64,000 bases of DNA from Chaetoderma sp. LZ-2023a (Eukaryota > Mollusca > Caudofoveata > Chaetodermatida > Chaetodermatidae), in NCBI GenBank assembly GCA_034401795.1, contig CM067370.1, positions 58,015,295 to 58,079,294 of the forward strand, written 5' to 3'. This document shows, piece after piece, positions 30,401-40,102 of the stretch (position 1 is its first letter; each line of letters begins with the position of its first letter). The notes under the pieces were generated by a model. The model saw only the letters and a program-made list of their open reading frames with translations, ran no database searches and had not been told where the DNA came from. Made by a program: the position numbers and the translations under genes.

Positions 30401-32190
30401 CGCGATACACACTTAGCCTCTCCCTCCTCACAGCGGGTCTACACGATCAGGGAAGTCGTATCTGAAGACTCTCATTTGTGCTGTCCAAGGGGAAGGTTGT
30501 TCCGCCGACCTCTTCCCACTCCCACCCACTTCAAGCTATTACCACATTTATAGAGTTACCACAAGCGGAAGGTGAGGCTGCCCCGGGCCGTGCTTCCTGT
30601 GGGGTGGAACATATAATAAATAGCATGGAAGTGAAGAGGCTTGATGAGGCCTTGGCTTGTTACGGAGAACAGCAAAACCGCACAACTCGGTGTACCACTC
30701 CAAAACAAAAATTGTGAGACCACCCCCACTCCAAGACGCACCCCCATCCATTAGCACCACTGCAACTCGCGCCTCTCGTCTATGCACCAAGTTCGGACAT
30801 CACTGGTCCTGTCCATTTCACACTCCACTCATCGTCTGTTGACTGTCAATATTCAGATATGAGAGAGTCAGCTGTTACAGAGGTGGTGGCATCCCGCACC
30901 ACAGTTACACAGTGGGCAGGGAAGCAGCCTGTTCAGCAGACTCTCGGCTCGAATATTCCCAGTACTTAAAAACTATGACAGAGTACCAGCCATCGTGTAA
31001 CGGGAGATGACACTCCCCATCCCAAGGGCATGCCTGACCACAACCGCCCTACAAAGCCCCTGGCAAGGCAATGTCCCATCCAACCCCCCCCCACCCCCAC
31101 CCCACCCCACCCTCAACCCCGGAAACATTGTACGTAATTGGCTAAATAACGACACTTCAATCACATGCAATAGCAGTCAATATTATTAAGAGAGCAAGAT
31201 GCCTGCAGTCTGTCATCAGTATCAAGTAAGAATTTGCTACCGAACAGAAAATCAATAATGGTGTGACTCAAGTACGACAGCCCCCTTCTTGGTCATCCGC
31301 GCTCTAAAGTAACTCTGTCCCGTCTTAGGACTCAGCCATTACAGAGCGAAATACATCATGTCCGATAAGGTTGACAAAGCATCGCAGTAACCCCACCCAC
31401 TGCAATAAAAACTTCACACTTCACGACAGCGCAAGATTCATCCACAGATAAGCAGCCACACGTATCAATCAAATTCACCAACATGACAGAGACACAGAGA
31501 CTCAGGATGACTGTAGCACAATCTCCATACGACGGTATTGTAAAATTGTAAACTGTGACACGCACTTTCCAAGCTGTACTGTAATAATTAAGTTTGGTCT
31601 AGGTGAGGTGGGACTAGTCCCACCCATAGAGGAGGATGCTTGGCAGTCCGCCCTCCTAGTAAATGCAGTCCAGCTTAGCGGGGGTCAGTTGATTTGGCAT
31701 CTGCAAGACATGGTGCTGTTTAAACCAAACAATAAATTACAGTCAGCTATACTGTCCTAATTTTGATTGAGAACACGACTACCGCATATACAAATCATTA
31801 GCGCGTGGGCTGATGAAGCAGCATCAAAACTTAGACAGTATAACACCATGGAGAATTTCAAAAATTCTCTTACCTATATATTGCAACCACTAATCAACAT
31901 GGGCTGGAATAAATCTACTACACACTAGAGGCAACACATGTATAAGATCACGCGCATATAAAGGGACACTGTTCAAAGGAACAGAATAAGGAAAACATAT
32001 ATTTCTATTTTTCGCATCAAATACGTATAGTCAACAACATCAAAGCTTCACCCATATACAGATTGCTTAAGCTTCCGATCAACCATGTGCTTTCAAAACA
32101 AGAATCACGTGATCATCACTTCTATTTTACGGTAAATTGGATCAAAGGCTATAAACAAAAAATAACCTCCCTTCATGTATCTACCACAGC
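30401..32190 (+). other. Gypsy region between pol and the accessory-ORF promoter
   Basis: No domain is recognisable in these 1.8 kb. There are short Pro/Ser/Thr-rich frames (30478-30717), poly-C tracts at about 31085-31110, a perfect 18-bp palindrome at 31607-31624 and AT-rich stretches. The equivalent region in the other copies is deleted or replaced, so its limits cannot be checked. No classical polypurine tract stands out. Confidence 0.45.
31607..31624. repeat. Perfect 18-bp palindrome
   Basis: GGTGGGACTAGTCCCACC is completely self-complementary and sits in unassigned Gypsy sequence. It could be a hairpin in the transcript or a dimeric protein site. Confidence 0.6.
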
Positions 32191-32584
32191 ATGATGGAGG
32201 AGGCGAGAGGTGGTGAGCCGGGGCCACAGCCGCTGGTGTCATCATGCTCTCCCCCACCCCATCGGGAACTCCAGCCTGAAATTTGAACAGGCGAGTTTAT
32301 AAGCATCCAACTTGAAAAACCGCATCATGCTAATTAAAAGATGAGCGTCCACAGGAATAAATAGTTTCCGATTTTTACGTTGATCGGAGACCCAATTTTC
32401 CGCTGAGTGGAGATGAAAGCGACTATCCTGCCATCCTATATTTATATTTGCCTTCTTCTAACTTAGGGAATATATAATCAGACTCCAGAAGAATGAAAGT
32501 TAAATAATTCCATATTTGGAAGGAACGACTCACTCGGAAACTTTCGGACGTGGTCCTCCGCCCTCCTGTGATGTCACCAAAAAG
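32191..32584 (+). promoter_or_regulatory. Upstream region of accessory ORF, copy C
   Basis: Patchy similarity to 19.75-20.10 kb, including GAGTTTATAAGCATCCAAC, AACCGCATCATGCTAATTA and TCCGCCCTCCTGTGATGTCA. Conservation of these short blocks within otherwise diverged sequence marks probable regulatory sites for the accessory transcript. Confidence 0.45.
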
Positions 32585-32591
32585 TATAAAA
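32585..32591 (+). promoter_or_regulatory. TATA box of accessory ORF, copy C
   Basis: TATAAAA preceded by TGATGTCAC with a 7-bp spacer, the same geometry as at 20105. It lies about 210 bp upstream of the ORF. Confidence 0.6.
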
Positions 32592-32616
32592 GGAGGAAAG
32601 CGTGAACTGAAATTTC

Positions 32617-32648
32617 ATCTTCCCTCCAAACTCGACACTAGGGAAGAT
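32617..32648 (+). other. TSS-proximal hairpin, copy C
   Basis: ATCTTCCCT and AGGGAAGAT form a perfect 9-bp stem with a 14-nt loop, about 26 bp after the TATA box. The stem is shared with 20139-20166 although the surrounding sequence has diverged. Confidence 0.55.
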
Positions 32649-32803
32649 CGGGCATCAGGCCATGTTCGTGTCGCAAACCAAATTCTGCTGTTTTTCTTCT
32701 TATTATTATTTTATGTTATAGTTGGCCAGGAAAGTTTATGAAGAGTTAGGAAAGTTTAGTTAGGTTCCTGCAGTTCTGCAAATAACCATCATGCGGGAAT
32801 AGT

Positions 32804-33688
32804 ATGTTGCTTGCGGAAGATCTAGACTTGTCCGTCAGCTCAGAAGAATCGGCATATGCGAACATTGGCAAGAAATATCCGTGTACTTCTTTAGCATACG
32901 ACAGACAGCCATGCAGGCATGCATTTTCCAGAAACTCAGACTTGAAACTTCATGTCAATCGCACCCATTTGCTTCAGAGAGCATTCTGTGCGGACTGCAA
33001 GTACCTATATTCAGCCACACGGTACAGTGTAACACACACGTTATCATTTAAGCATTGTGTGATGGTTGTGACATTATAGCCTGGTGAGCAGAACGAGGAC
33101 CTAGATATCCTCGTGCCACGCTTTGAAAATAGACTTCCAATTGTAGTAATTCTGACCGGAAAGATGGCCAAAACTAAACGAATGAAAAGACTACAATCTG
33201 ACTTTCCGCAAGTAGCTTCAGCATCCGCAACACAGCCAGCCAGCTCCAGCACTCCAACAACCATCACCACAGCACCGGCAGCACATGCAAGAAAAGCACC
33301 GGCAGCACCTGCAGCATCGGTATTGACACCAACTGTAGCATCTGCACCGGCAGCACCCGCAGTGACAACACTGGTAACACGCAGCACTACAACACCATCC
33401 ACATCCGTGATAGAACAGCCAATTTCGGTAGTGATAACAACTCCTGTGAAAATCCCTGATCCAGTTTTAAAGGACATTTCAGACAGTTCAATATCTCCGC
33501 TCAGTTTAGTTATCGATGAGGAGATAAATCTCATGGAAGTCGCCATCACCACTACAGCACGGCACACCAGCACGCCGACATCCACTTGCACCATCATCAT
33601 TCCAATAGATCCTGCCGTCAGAAAATCTACTACCCCGGACAGACCATACTTGGGGAAACGATGCATAGCTCACCAACCAGAGATCTGA
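32804..33688 (+). pseudogene. Gypsy accessory ORF, copy C: two-finger Cys/His protein with Thr/Ala-rich tail
   Basis: Residues 1-15 are acidic (LLAEDLDLSVSSEESA). The first finger is C-x9-C-x12-H-x4-H (CTSLAYDRQPC...LKLH...H), the second C-x2-C-x12-H-x5-H (CADCKYLY...H...H). A TAG at 33077-33079 interrupts, then the same frame continues with GEQNEDLDILVPRF and a long Ala/Pro/Thr-rich region, ending at 33686-33688. Without the stop it would be about 294 residues. Its position is that of env in retroviruses, but it has no signal peptide, membrane span or glycoprotein features. The fingers suggest DNA or RNA binding, for example regulation of the element; this is inference. I do not recognise a known Gypsy accessory family. 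Confidence 0.65.
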
Positions 33689-33987
33689 GCGATACCCAGA
33701 ACGTCTGCGAGTAAACTGATTAAGGCTGTAAAAATTAGGAAGATATCCACAACCACTGGAGCAACACAATCACACAGCATCTCCGCATCATTCAGCCGAC
33801 CTCAAACTCATTGGGGTAATTACTCGGCAGACGTTTGTGGACATTATTGTCGTGGATGCAGCAGAATGTGTGAATAGGTGTGTGGAAGATAGAATCATTA
33901 TTATTTTATTTTTGAAATACTTTTCTTATTATTATATATATATTTTTTAAATGTAAACCCCGTCCCTTGGCAGACTATGGTCATCCA

Positions 33988-34242
33988 ACACAGCTAACGC
34001 AAAATTATTGCATAGCTGTGTCTCACCAAAATAATCGCTGCAGATTCCTGTGTTGTAAACACATCGGGTGCGATGTAGGTACACAACACACCACAGCGAA
34101 TATGTCTTTTATTCCCGTCACGCCGTCCCAGCTATTGCTGGGGCTGCCTGATGAACCAGTTTATTATTACTACATAGTATTTTTCTTATTATTTTTCTTC
34201 TCGCGTTGGAACGACGAGACAGATTTTGGATAGCGAGAGCTA
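33988..34242 (+). other. Series of conserved hairpins near the start of LTR C
   Basis: ACACAGCTA...TAGCTGTGT (33988-34021), TGTGTTGTAA...ACAACACA (about 34052-34089), the arm pair CCCAG/CTGGG within 34122-34146 (CTCAG/CTGAG in LTR A) and ATAGC-GAGA-GCTAT (34230-34242 region). The stems are kept while their sequences change relative to LTR A. Confidence 0.55.
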
Positions 34243-34389
34243 TCAGTGCGGACCCGCCAAAATGGGCCACACATACTCGGTATGCATACGTAATTACTTT
34301 CATATTTACTGTGATATTAATGTTGTATGTTATAAAAAATATGTTTTTCTTATATATTATATTTTTATAACTTGATCTAGGTATGTTGG

Positions 34390-34451
34390 AGCTTGGGCGT
34401 TCTCAGCGGAAATCTAATTATCCGTCACCAAAGAGAACGCCCATGCAAGCT
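34390..34451 (+). other. Long stem-loop in LTR C
   Basis: AGCTTGGGCGTTCTC pairs with GAGAACGCCC...AAGCT; an inner CGGA...TCCG stem lies in the loop. It is the counterpart of 10038-10100, with one compensatory pair change. Confidence 0.65.
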
Positions 34452-34525
34452 ATTGTCTTAGCCCGAATCATGGTATTAAATCAATAAAACAGCACGCACC
34501 ACAAAATGAAAACAAAAAAATAAAA

Positions 34526-34549
34526 GGCCTGGAAAATAAATACCAGGCC
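34526..34549 (+). other. Hairpin presenting AATAAA in its loop
   Basis: GGCCTGG and CCAGGCC form a perfect 7-bp stem around AAAATAAATA. LTR A has a weaker equivalent near 10188-10206 (CTGGA...TCCAG with TAAATAAT). The layout recalls poly(A) hairpins in retroviral LTRs, but here it lies upstream of the TATA box, so it would act on transcripts reading into the LTR. Confidence 0.45.
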
Positions 34550-35342
34550 AAAAATCAAAACTAAAATTATGCTTCCCTCCCAAACTCTTTCGCACCTCTA
34601 TGTGCTCTTCTCTGATTAAACGTATACTTATACTTATCATATACTACCCTTATAGCCAAAATGCCTGTAGATAGATGTACTATAAACTACGCGTCTCTCA
34701 CGTCACTACTCCTCTTGGTTACGCGCCTACTCGAGGTATATAATTCTCGCCTAGCGTGCTCCCGTGCTTTCGATCCGCGATGCATTATCGTTTGTCACAG
34801 GTGTCAAACTAGGAGGGGGTGGTATAGAACGGATCGACCGGATGGGTACGGATAGTCCCAGCTAGGCTGGGTATTTTATGACCGCTCTGGGTATGTTCCA
34901 AGCACGCCCCCACCCCTGGGTAAGATAGCACTCGTGTATAAAGCCATATGAGAGAGGTGTTCTATAAAATGGCTAAGTCCATGAGATCGCATAGTGCGCA
35001 TGCGCACACATCAGAGCTTCCCTGACAAGACGTGCCAGCATTGGGAGAGAATGTATACTTATAGTGTACCGAGGTGGTACCTGTGATTTCTTTAAATCAG
35101 TCCATTCTTGCCGTTCTTGGTACCAATCTGGATCAGAATGAGAAATGGCCAAGTTATCCTTAAATGGCTCATTGAAGTTATTTTCAAAATATTACTGGGA
35201 CGTCGTAATCGTGTGTATGTATTAAATGAATGGGGAATGTGCTTATCACATGATAGCATCATCACCCTTTCTGGCTGCCCGCTGATTGGCTACATATCGC
35301 CAGCTAATTGGCTGGGCATCCTGCCTCTAACGTCACGAGTAG

Positions 35343-35349
35343 TATAAAA
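35343..35349 (+). promoter_or_regulatory. TATA box of LTR C
   Basis: TATAAAA preceded by TAACGTCAC with a 6-bp spacer, identical in layout to LTR B. Confidence 0.65.
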
Positions 35350-35570
35350 GGAGCGAAAAATGAAGAATCGAGACCACACTTCGGCGAGAGACAGCCAGTG
35401 GTAGGTTGTTGGACCATTGCAGTGCTAGACATGGACAACTGCTTGCTAACTGTGGTACCTTACACTGCAGCAGTGCCTTTCAGAATTCAGTTCTCCTGCG
35501 CTGGTCAGCAATCGACATCCGCGATCACTAAGTTTTTGTAAGCCCTCGGACGGCCATCCGGGAGCAGCTA

Positions 35571-35576
35571 AATAAA
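35571..35576 (+). terminator. Poly(A) signal of LTR C
   Basis: AATAAA 222 bp after the TATA box, at the same place as in LTR B. It would end the element's genomic transcript in the 3' LTR. Confidence 0.5.
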
Positions 35577-36385
35577 TAGAAGAGACTTCCTCATTACAAC
35601 ACTTCGGGAGGAGCCTTCCTGCGGATGAGCCTCGTGGCATAGATGTAATCTCTACAGCATGTAGAACAAGTGGTGATTCTTGGTTGATAACTCGTCAGAT
35701 CTTCTGGACCACGCTGAAAAGTGGTATCAAACGTCTGCGAAGCATGTTGTGTGATTAATTAACCTTTAGGCCACAGTCTGGTGGGACTCTGTCTGGTACA
35801 CCGCAAGGGCTATGCGATGTATCATGTATGGTGTACCCAGTTATGTACATGCAATGTTTAATTACAACTGTAGCCCTCCTTGCTATGGGCAATTTTCAAA
35901 CTACCATCACCGGACGGACACTTTCTAACTTACTGTGTAAATTAACATAATAGTTATGACTATCTAATGGACATCTCTCTACAGTTGCTCTTCTTCACCA
36001 TCTTGAGAGTGAACCACATCAACAGTTCGCGAGGTTCAATCTTGGCGGCAATGGTCGCACGGCCCCACTGGAATGTTATTGTTCCACCGGCTCAAGAAGC
36101 CGGTCTTTGTACCTTCCAGAGTCACGATACAGGATTTGTAACCCCGAGAACCGTAGCTATGGACTAAAGAAGTGGCGAGAGCCAGTCATGTGGACTCTCA
36201 ATAAAGGGCTGCACTGTCATAATGTATATATAAAATATATACCTCTTTAAAATATATTTTTATATTACCCATCACCAAGAGAGCGCATGAGCTTAAAGAC
36301 ATCTTTTAAAATAAAGTTGTGCACACACCGTACCAAAACAAAAAAAAAATATGCCCCTCTTCCTAAACTCTTTCGCACAAATATC

Positions 36386-36955
36386 AGAATTGGGCGAGGA
36401 ATTTAACACACTGAAGCGAAATCAAATCGGTTTAGATCCGCCGAAGATATGGCAAAATTAAGACGGACTCTTTTGGCGCTCCAACTGAGCATACACATTG
36501 CCCGAGCATGTGCCTGAATGAGAGAGCTAGCCACGATTGCACTAGCTACCTTGTCTCGCACACAACACATGCTCTGATTGACCGAGACAGCTTGCGCAGC
36601 CTCTCACAGAGTATAAAAGGCGGTCTCGAAGCCAAACTGTTACCATCTAAATTAGTATGTAAGAACGGTGGTGTTTATCATGTCTCGCCAGACTTGCCAT
36701 GCCACCACAGGAACGATGGTAGAAAACAATGGACATACCCAGCGTCATTGAATTTATGTTTTGACCGTAGTCCAGACAAGGACATTGCTTTACACACCAT
36801 AAGAGCTAAATGGTGTGGATCACGTAATATGTACTTACCGTCTCTACACAATGGAGACATCCGTCACTCTTTAAAGCACAAACTGTATAACGGTATTACA
36901 GTGAACTATTCAGTATGTGCTATGCATTGGGACCTGTTAGCCACCGAAATTGGCT
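36386..36955 (+). other. Promoter-like stretch of LTR D with an unrecognised open frame
   Basis: TATAAAAGG at 36612 lies about 65 bp before a possible start region; an open frame covers 36508-36975 but begins upstream of the TATA box. The translation (with CFDRSPDKDIALHTIRAKW) is not low-complexity, yet I recognise nothing in it. It may be a diverged U3/R of LTR D. Confidence 0.3.
36612..36618 (+). promoter_or_regulatory. TATA box in LTR D
   Basis: TATAAAA followed by GGCGG, positioned as in the other LTR copies relative to the early LTR block, but without the upstream CRE-like site. Confidence 0.4.
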
Positions 36956-37035
36956 TTATTCGTCACTGTTCTTGAGTATGAAACACACTGGCCAGCATCC
37001 TGCAGTAATTCTCCAGGCAGCAGCTACACCGTGCA

Positions 37036-38028
37036 TCAACTCACACCATAAAAAGATGGTGTAACAACTACATGTGACGTCTCCTGAGTAGGATAAACAT
37101 ATCCTGTCTCCAGATCGAAGAACATCCCCAGGTAAACAAACTTCTGGGATGGAGTCAGCTCTGATTTTGGGAAATTGATCATCCAGCCCAAGTCTGTGAG
37201 AATTTTCAAAACAATCTCCAGATTGGCGGACAAACTTTCCCGGGTGTGCGCTTTCAACAGCCAGTCGTCTATGTACGTGTGGACTGCTATGCTTCTCCTG
37301 CGGAGGTATGCTGTGATCGCAAGAACCACACGGGTGAAAACCCGAGGAGCCGTGGAAATTCCGAAGGGCAACACCCTGAATTCCCACTGTCTGCCCTGGA
37401 ATGCAAATCTCAGGAAGCGACAGAAACTCCTGTGGATGGGGATGTGGAAATAAGCGTCCTTCAAATCTATCGACGCCGTCCACATCCCCCTCTCCAACCC
37501 CGCCAACACCGAGCGCACCGTTTCCATCTTGAAACTGGGCGTCTCGATGAACTTGTTCAATGGCTTGAGGTTGAGAATCGGTCTCCACCCACCGGTGCGT
37601 TTTGTTACCAAGAACAGGGTTGAATAGAAGCCCGGACACCTTTGTGCCGGCTGAATAGCTCCTTTTTGTACGAGGGAATTTATCTCCTCCTCGATACACA
37701 ACCTTTGATCTGGATCTCTCGGAATGGGAGTCCAGACTGGCACCAGAGACAGTCGCGACGGCGGGCCTGTCATCCACTCTGGATGATACCCCACGGAAAG
37801 CCATCGCAAGACTAAACGGTCCTGAGTTAACCGTTCCCACTCTTGCATGTGGTCGGCTAGCCGGCCTCCCACCGGTCCACCTAGGGACCGCGGTGGACAC
37901 AAGGCATGCAAGAGCGGCACTGTCTCCGTCGCCATACACACCGGCGTGGTCCTTACCGCGGTAAGCGCCCTGTCAGGAACGATAACCACGCCCAGATCCT
38001 CGCGCGACCCGCCCCGCCCCGCGCGCAC
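37036..38028 (-). CDS. DIRS element 2 reverse transcriptase (C-terminally truncated)
   Basis: The frame contains GGWRPILNLKPLNKFIETPS, SIDLKDAYFHIPIHRSFCRF (first catalytic Asp), LPFGISTAPRVFTRVV, YIDDWLLKA (YIDD box) and FPKSELTPSQKFVYLGMFFD. These are the successive motifs of DIRS RT, all intact. After GYVYPTQ at about 37085 the homology ends and the last residues are foreign, so the protein lacks RNase H and recombinase. It overlaps the end of gag in another frame, which implies translation by frameshift, reinitiation or a second transcript. Confidence 0.85.
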   Translation of the reverse strand: MRAGRGGSREDLGVVIVPDRALTAVRTTPVCMATETVPLLHALCPPRSLGGPVGGRLADHMQEWERLTQDRLVLRWLSVGYHPEWMTGPPSRLSLVPVWTPIPRDPDQRLCIEEEINSLVQKGAIQPAQRCPGFYSTLFLVTKRTGGWRPILNLKPLNKFIETPSFKMETVRSVLAGLERGMWTASIDLKDAYFHIPIHRSFCRFLRFAFQGRQWEFRVLPFGISTAPRVFTRVVLAITAYLRRRSIAVHTYIDDWLLKAHTRESLSANLEIVLKILTDLGWMINFPKSELTPSQKFVYLGMFFDLETGYVYPTQETSHVVVTPSFYGVS

Positions 38029-40102
38029 CTCGGTGCACGGGTGGCTGCCTGGCTGACGGCGGCTGAGGAGCCTGCGCCCCCCTCACTGCTGGCCGAATTG
38101 CACGCGGCCGAGGCCGGCGCTGCGACGGCGGCTGGCCTCTGACTTGGCCAGCACCACCTCGAGCCTGCAGGGGACGAGACGCAGGGGCCGCGGCGCGAAC
38201 GTTAGCACGACGCAGCACCTCAAACTGTTCGCGCAGCGCCCTCTGGTTATTCACCAGGGTGACCGTCTCCTGGAGGTGGCGACATCCCTCACCTCCAAAA
38301 AGACCAGGACCCGTCATAGGCGTACGGAGTAGCCTATTATACAGGTCCTGAGACGGGCACAGATTGTCCAGGGCAAATGTGCGTCTTGCCCTGACACTCC
38401 TGGTCACCGCCCGCGTCATACAGTCCAGCGCCAGGTTAATACCATCCTGGATGGTTCGCTGGACCGCGAGCGGGCCTGGCTGGCGCGATGCGGATGCCGT
38501 TACTACCCCCTGTAACAGCTGGGAGACGTGGGACAGAGCGGCAATCGAAGCCCTCCCACTCTCCTCCGCATCACGCAACGCGGTATTCGCCGAACGCAAC
38601 GCGTTCGCGCACAAGACCCCCGCGTCAGAACGGGAGCCTGGCCGCGTATCCTCACCCAAAGCCGCGCGGTCATCCACGCTGGGCTTGGGTACCACACCGT
38701 ACCGCTGGTAGTCCAGGGGCACGATGCGACAACGCCTGGCCACCTCGCGAGGGGCCTTCGCGAGACGTCCACTCGTGTTAATGGACGACTCCGCCGCCTT
38801 GAACATGTCAACGACATGCTCCGCCAGCGGCAGAGAAGGCATAGCGTTAGCAGTTGGTTTCCCAGCTAACCACGGCGTGTGAACACGGTGGCTAGCCGAC
38901 TGCTCCACGGGCAGATCAGGCCTAACGCTCACCAACCACTGGCAAGCGTCATACCAATCCTCCTCCGTGGCTAACTGCGAGCGCTCTACAAGACGGGGTC
39001 CTTCGTCTTCCTCCTGAGCGCAAGCAGTAGAGCTTGACGGCGGGTACGCTGATACACCTGGCAAGCCAGGGAAAACATGCGGGCCTGACAGCACCGGCAT
39101 GAGAATATCACTGGTTTGACCAGGAGCAGGCACCGCGGTAGAGCGCGGGGTATATATAGCCCTACCACGGGCCCGGCCAGCACCAGCTACACTCTCGGCA
39201 AGCCGAGGTATGCGGTACCGCTGGCCATCAGCAGCGCCCTGGGCCACCACCTGAACCGCGGACCTTACTCCAGGGTGAGTAATACCGTGGAAAAAAGCGC
39301 CTGTATTCCCCGCGAGGGGTGCACAAACGTCTTCATCCATGTCCACGTCGTCAGACGGCGACCCTAGCAGGTAATCCTCATCACCCTGGTCAGAAAGATT
39401 AGACCCCGGGTCAGCAAAGAGAGCTAACCCGGGCTGACCAGGAACGGTGCCATAGGAGGTACTGGCCACCGCGGCGTGCGGATACCCCTGGACTGATAAG
39501 CAGCCAGCGGGTTCCAGCGACAACCGTCCACGGTCCCCTATCGGCGCGGCAATAAGCCTGCTGCCAGGGCCGTGGAACGCCCCCTCTAATGGGGCCACCT
39601 CTGAATCATCGGACAACGGAAGCGGACTAAGGAAAATCGATCCAGAGGCGGGGATTACCTGCTCCGAAGCCGATGATGAGGACAATAAAGGATCTGGTCC
39701 AGGAAGCATGCCACGAAGCAACCCTGGAACCAAATCTTTTATTGTCCTCTTCATCTCTCCCAACATCTCGGTCCGGAAGGTCTCCATATCCACCGCGGAC
39801 GAGACCTTCCCCTTACCCTTCCTACTTACAACCTCTCGTTTCCGCTTCTTCTTCTTCTCCTCCACTACCACCTTGTCCGTCGCCTGTAAGCAGCACAAGA
39901 ATTCGGACATTAACTCGCCCCCCCAGTGCTTACATATGTCACAATTAATCAATGGACCACAAGGGCTACATCGATAACACAGATGCGGCCAGAACTTTAC
40001 ATGCATAAAACGTCCACAGGACGCGCAACCCGGTCCCTGAAACAGGGCAAAGGACAAGGAGTATGAGCAACTAGTTAAGCTTAGAAACTCAATCCAACTC
40101 AA
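37973..40102 (-). CDS. DIRS element 2 gag-like protein
   Basis: A 709-codon uninterrupted frame. Near the N terminus is a Cys/His cluster (CASCGRF, CYRCSPC, CDICKHW) that looks like a metal-binding module. A Lys/Arg/Glu-rich stretch follows, then acidic and Pro-rich linkers, and a helical core with TGPGLFGG, a motif shared with DIRS element 3. The C terminus is Arg/Gly-rich (RGARGAGRVARGSGRGYRS). The region just before the Cys cluster reads CCCTGTTTCAG/GG, a good splice acceptor, so the first 20-odd codons may be intron and the true start may be upstream or at the Met at codon 33. Confidence 0.75.
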   Translation of the reverse strand: MSWIEFLSLTSCSYSLSFALFQGPGCASCGRFMHVKFWPHLCYRCSPCGPLINCDICKHWGGELMSEFLCCLQATDKVVVEEKKKKRKREVVSRKGKGKVSSAVDMETFRTEMLGEMKRTIKDLVPGLLRGMLPGPDPLLSSSSASEQVIPASGSIFLSPLPLSDDSEVAPLEGAFHGPGSRLIAAPIGDRGRLSLEPAGCLSVQGYPHAAVASTSYGTVPGQPGLALFADPGSNLSDQGDEDYLLGSPSDDVDMDEDVCAPLAGNTGAFFHGITHPGVRSAVQVVAQGAADGQRYRIPRLAESVAGAGRARGRAIYTPRSTAVPAPGQTSDILMPVLSGPHVFPGLPGVSAYPPSSSTACAQEEDEGPRLVERSQLATEEDWYDACQWLVSVRPDLPVEQSASHRVHTPWLAGKPTANAMPSLPLAEHVVDMFKAAESSINTSGRLAKAPREVARRCRIVPLDYQRYGVVPKPSVDDRAALGEDTRPGSRSDAGVLCANALRSANTALRDAEESGRASIAALSHVSQLLQGVVTASASRQPGPLAVQRTIQDGINLALDCMTRAVTRSVRARRTFALDNLCPSQDLYNRLLRTPMTGPGLFGGEGCRHLQETVTLVNNQRALREQFEVLRRANVRAAAPASRPLQARGGAGQVRGQPPSQRRPRPRAIRPAVRGAQAPQPPSARQPPVHRGARGAGRVARGSGRGYRS

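Larger units (their letters stand above)
33867..36160 (+). mobile_element. Gypsy long LTR, copy C (3' LTR of the main element), with internal deletion
   Basis: It aligns with LTRs A and B from the hairpin-rich start (33.96-34.55 kb) through the promoter (TATA 35343), poly(A) signal (35571) and into U5 to about 36028, then jumps to the terminal block GAGGTTCAATCTTGGCGGCA. About 1.2 kb (B 22722-23936) is missing. It ends at about 36160, where a new LTR start (D) follows at once. Near-identity with B over 35.08-36.01 kb supports B and C as the LTR pair of one insertion. Confidence 0.8.

Noticed and set aside
20291-33688. Accessory ORF as a retroviral envelope
   Set aside because: It occupies the env position, but neither copy has a signal peptide, a membrane span or glycoprotein-like cysteines. 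The conserved residues form zinc-finger spacings instead.
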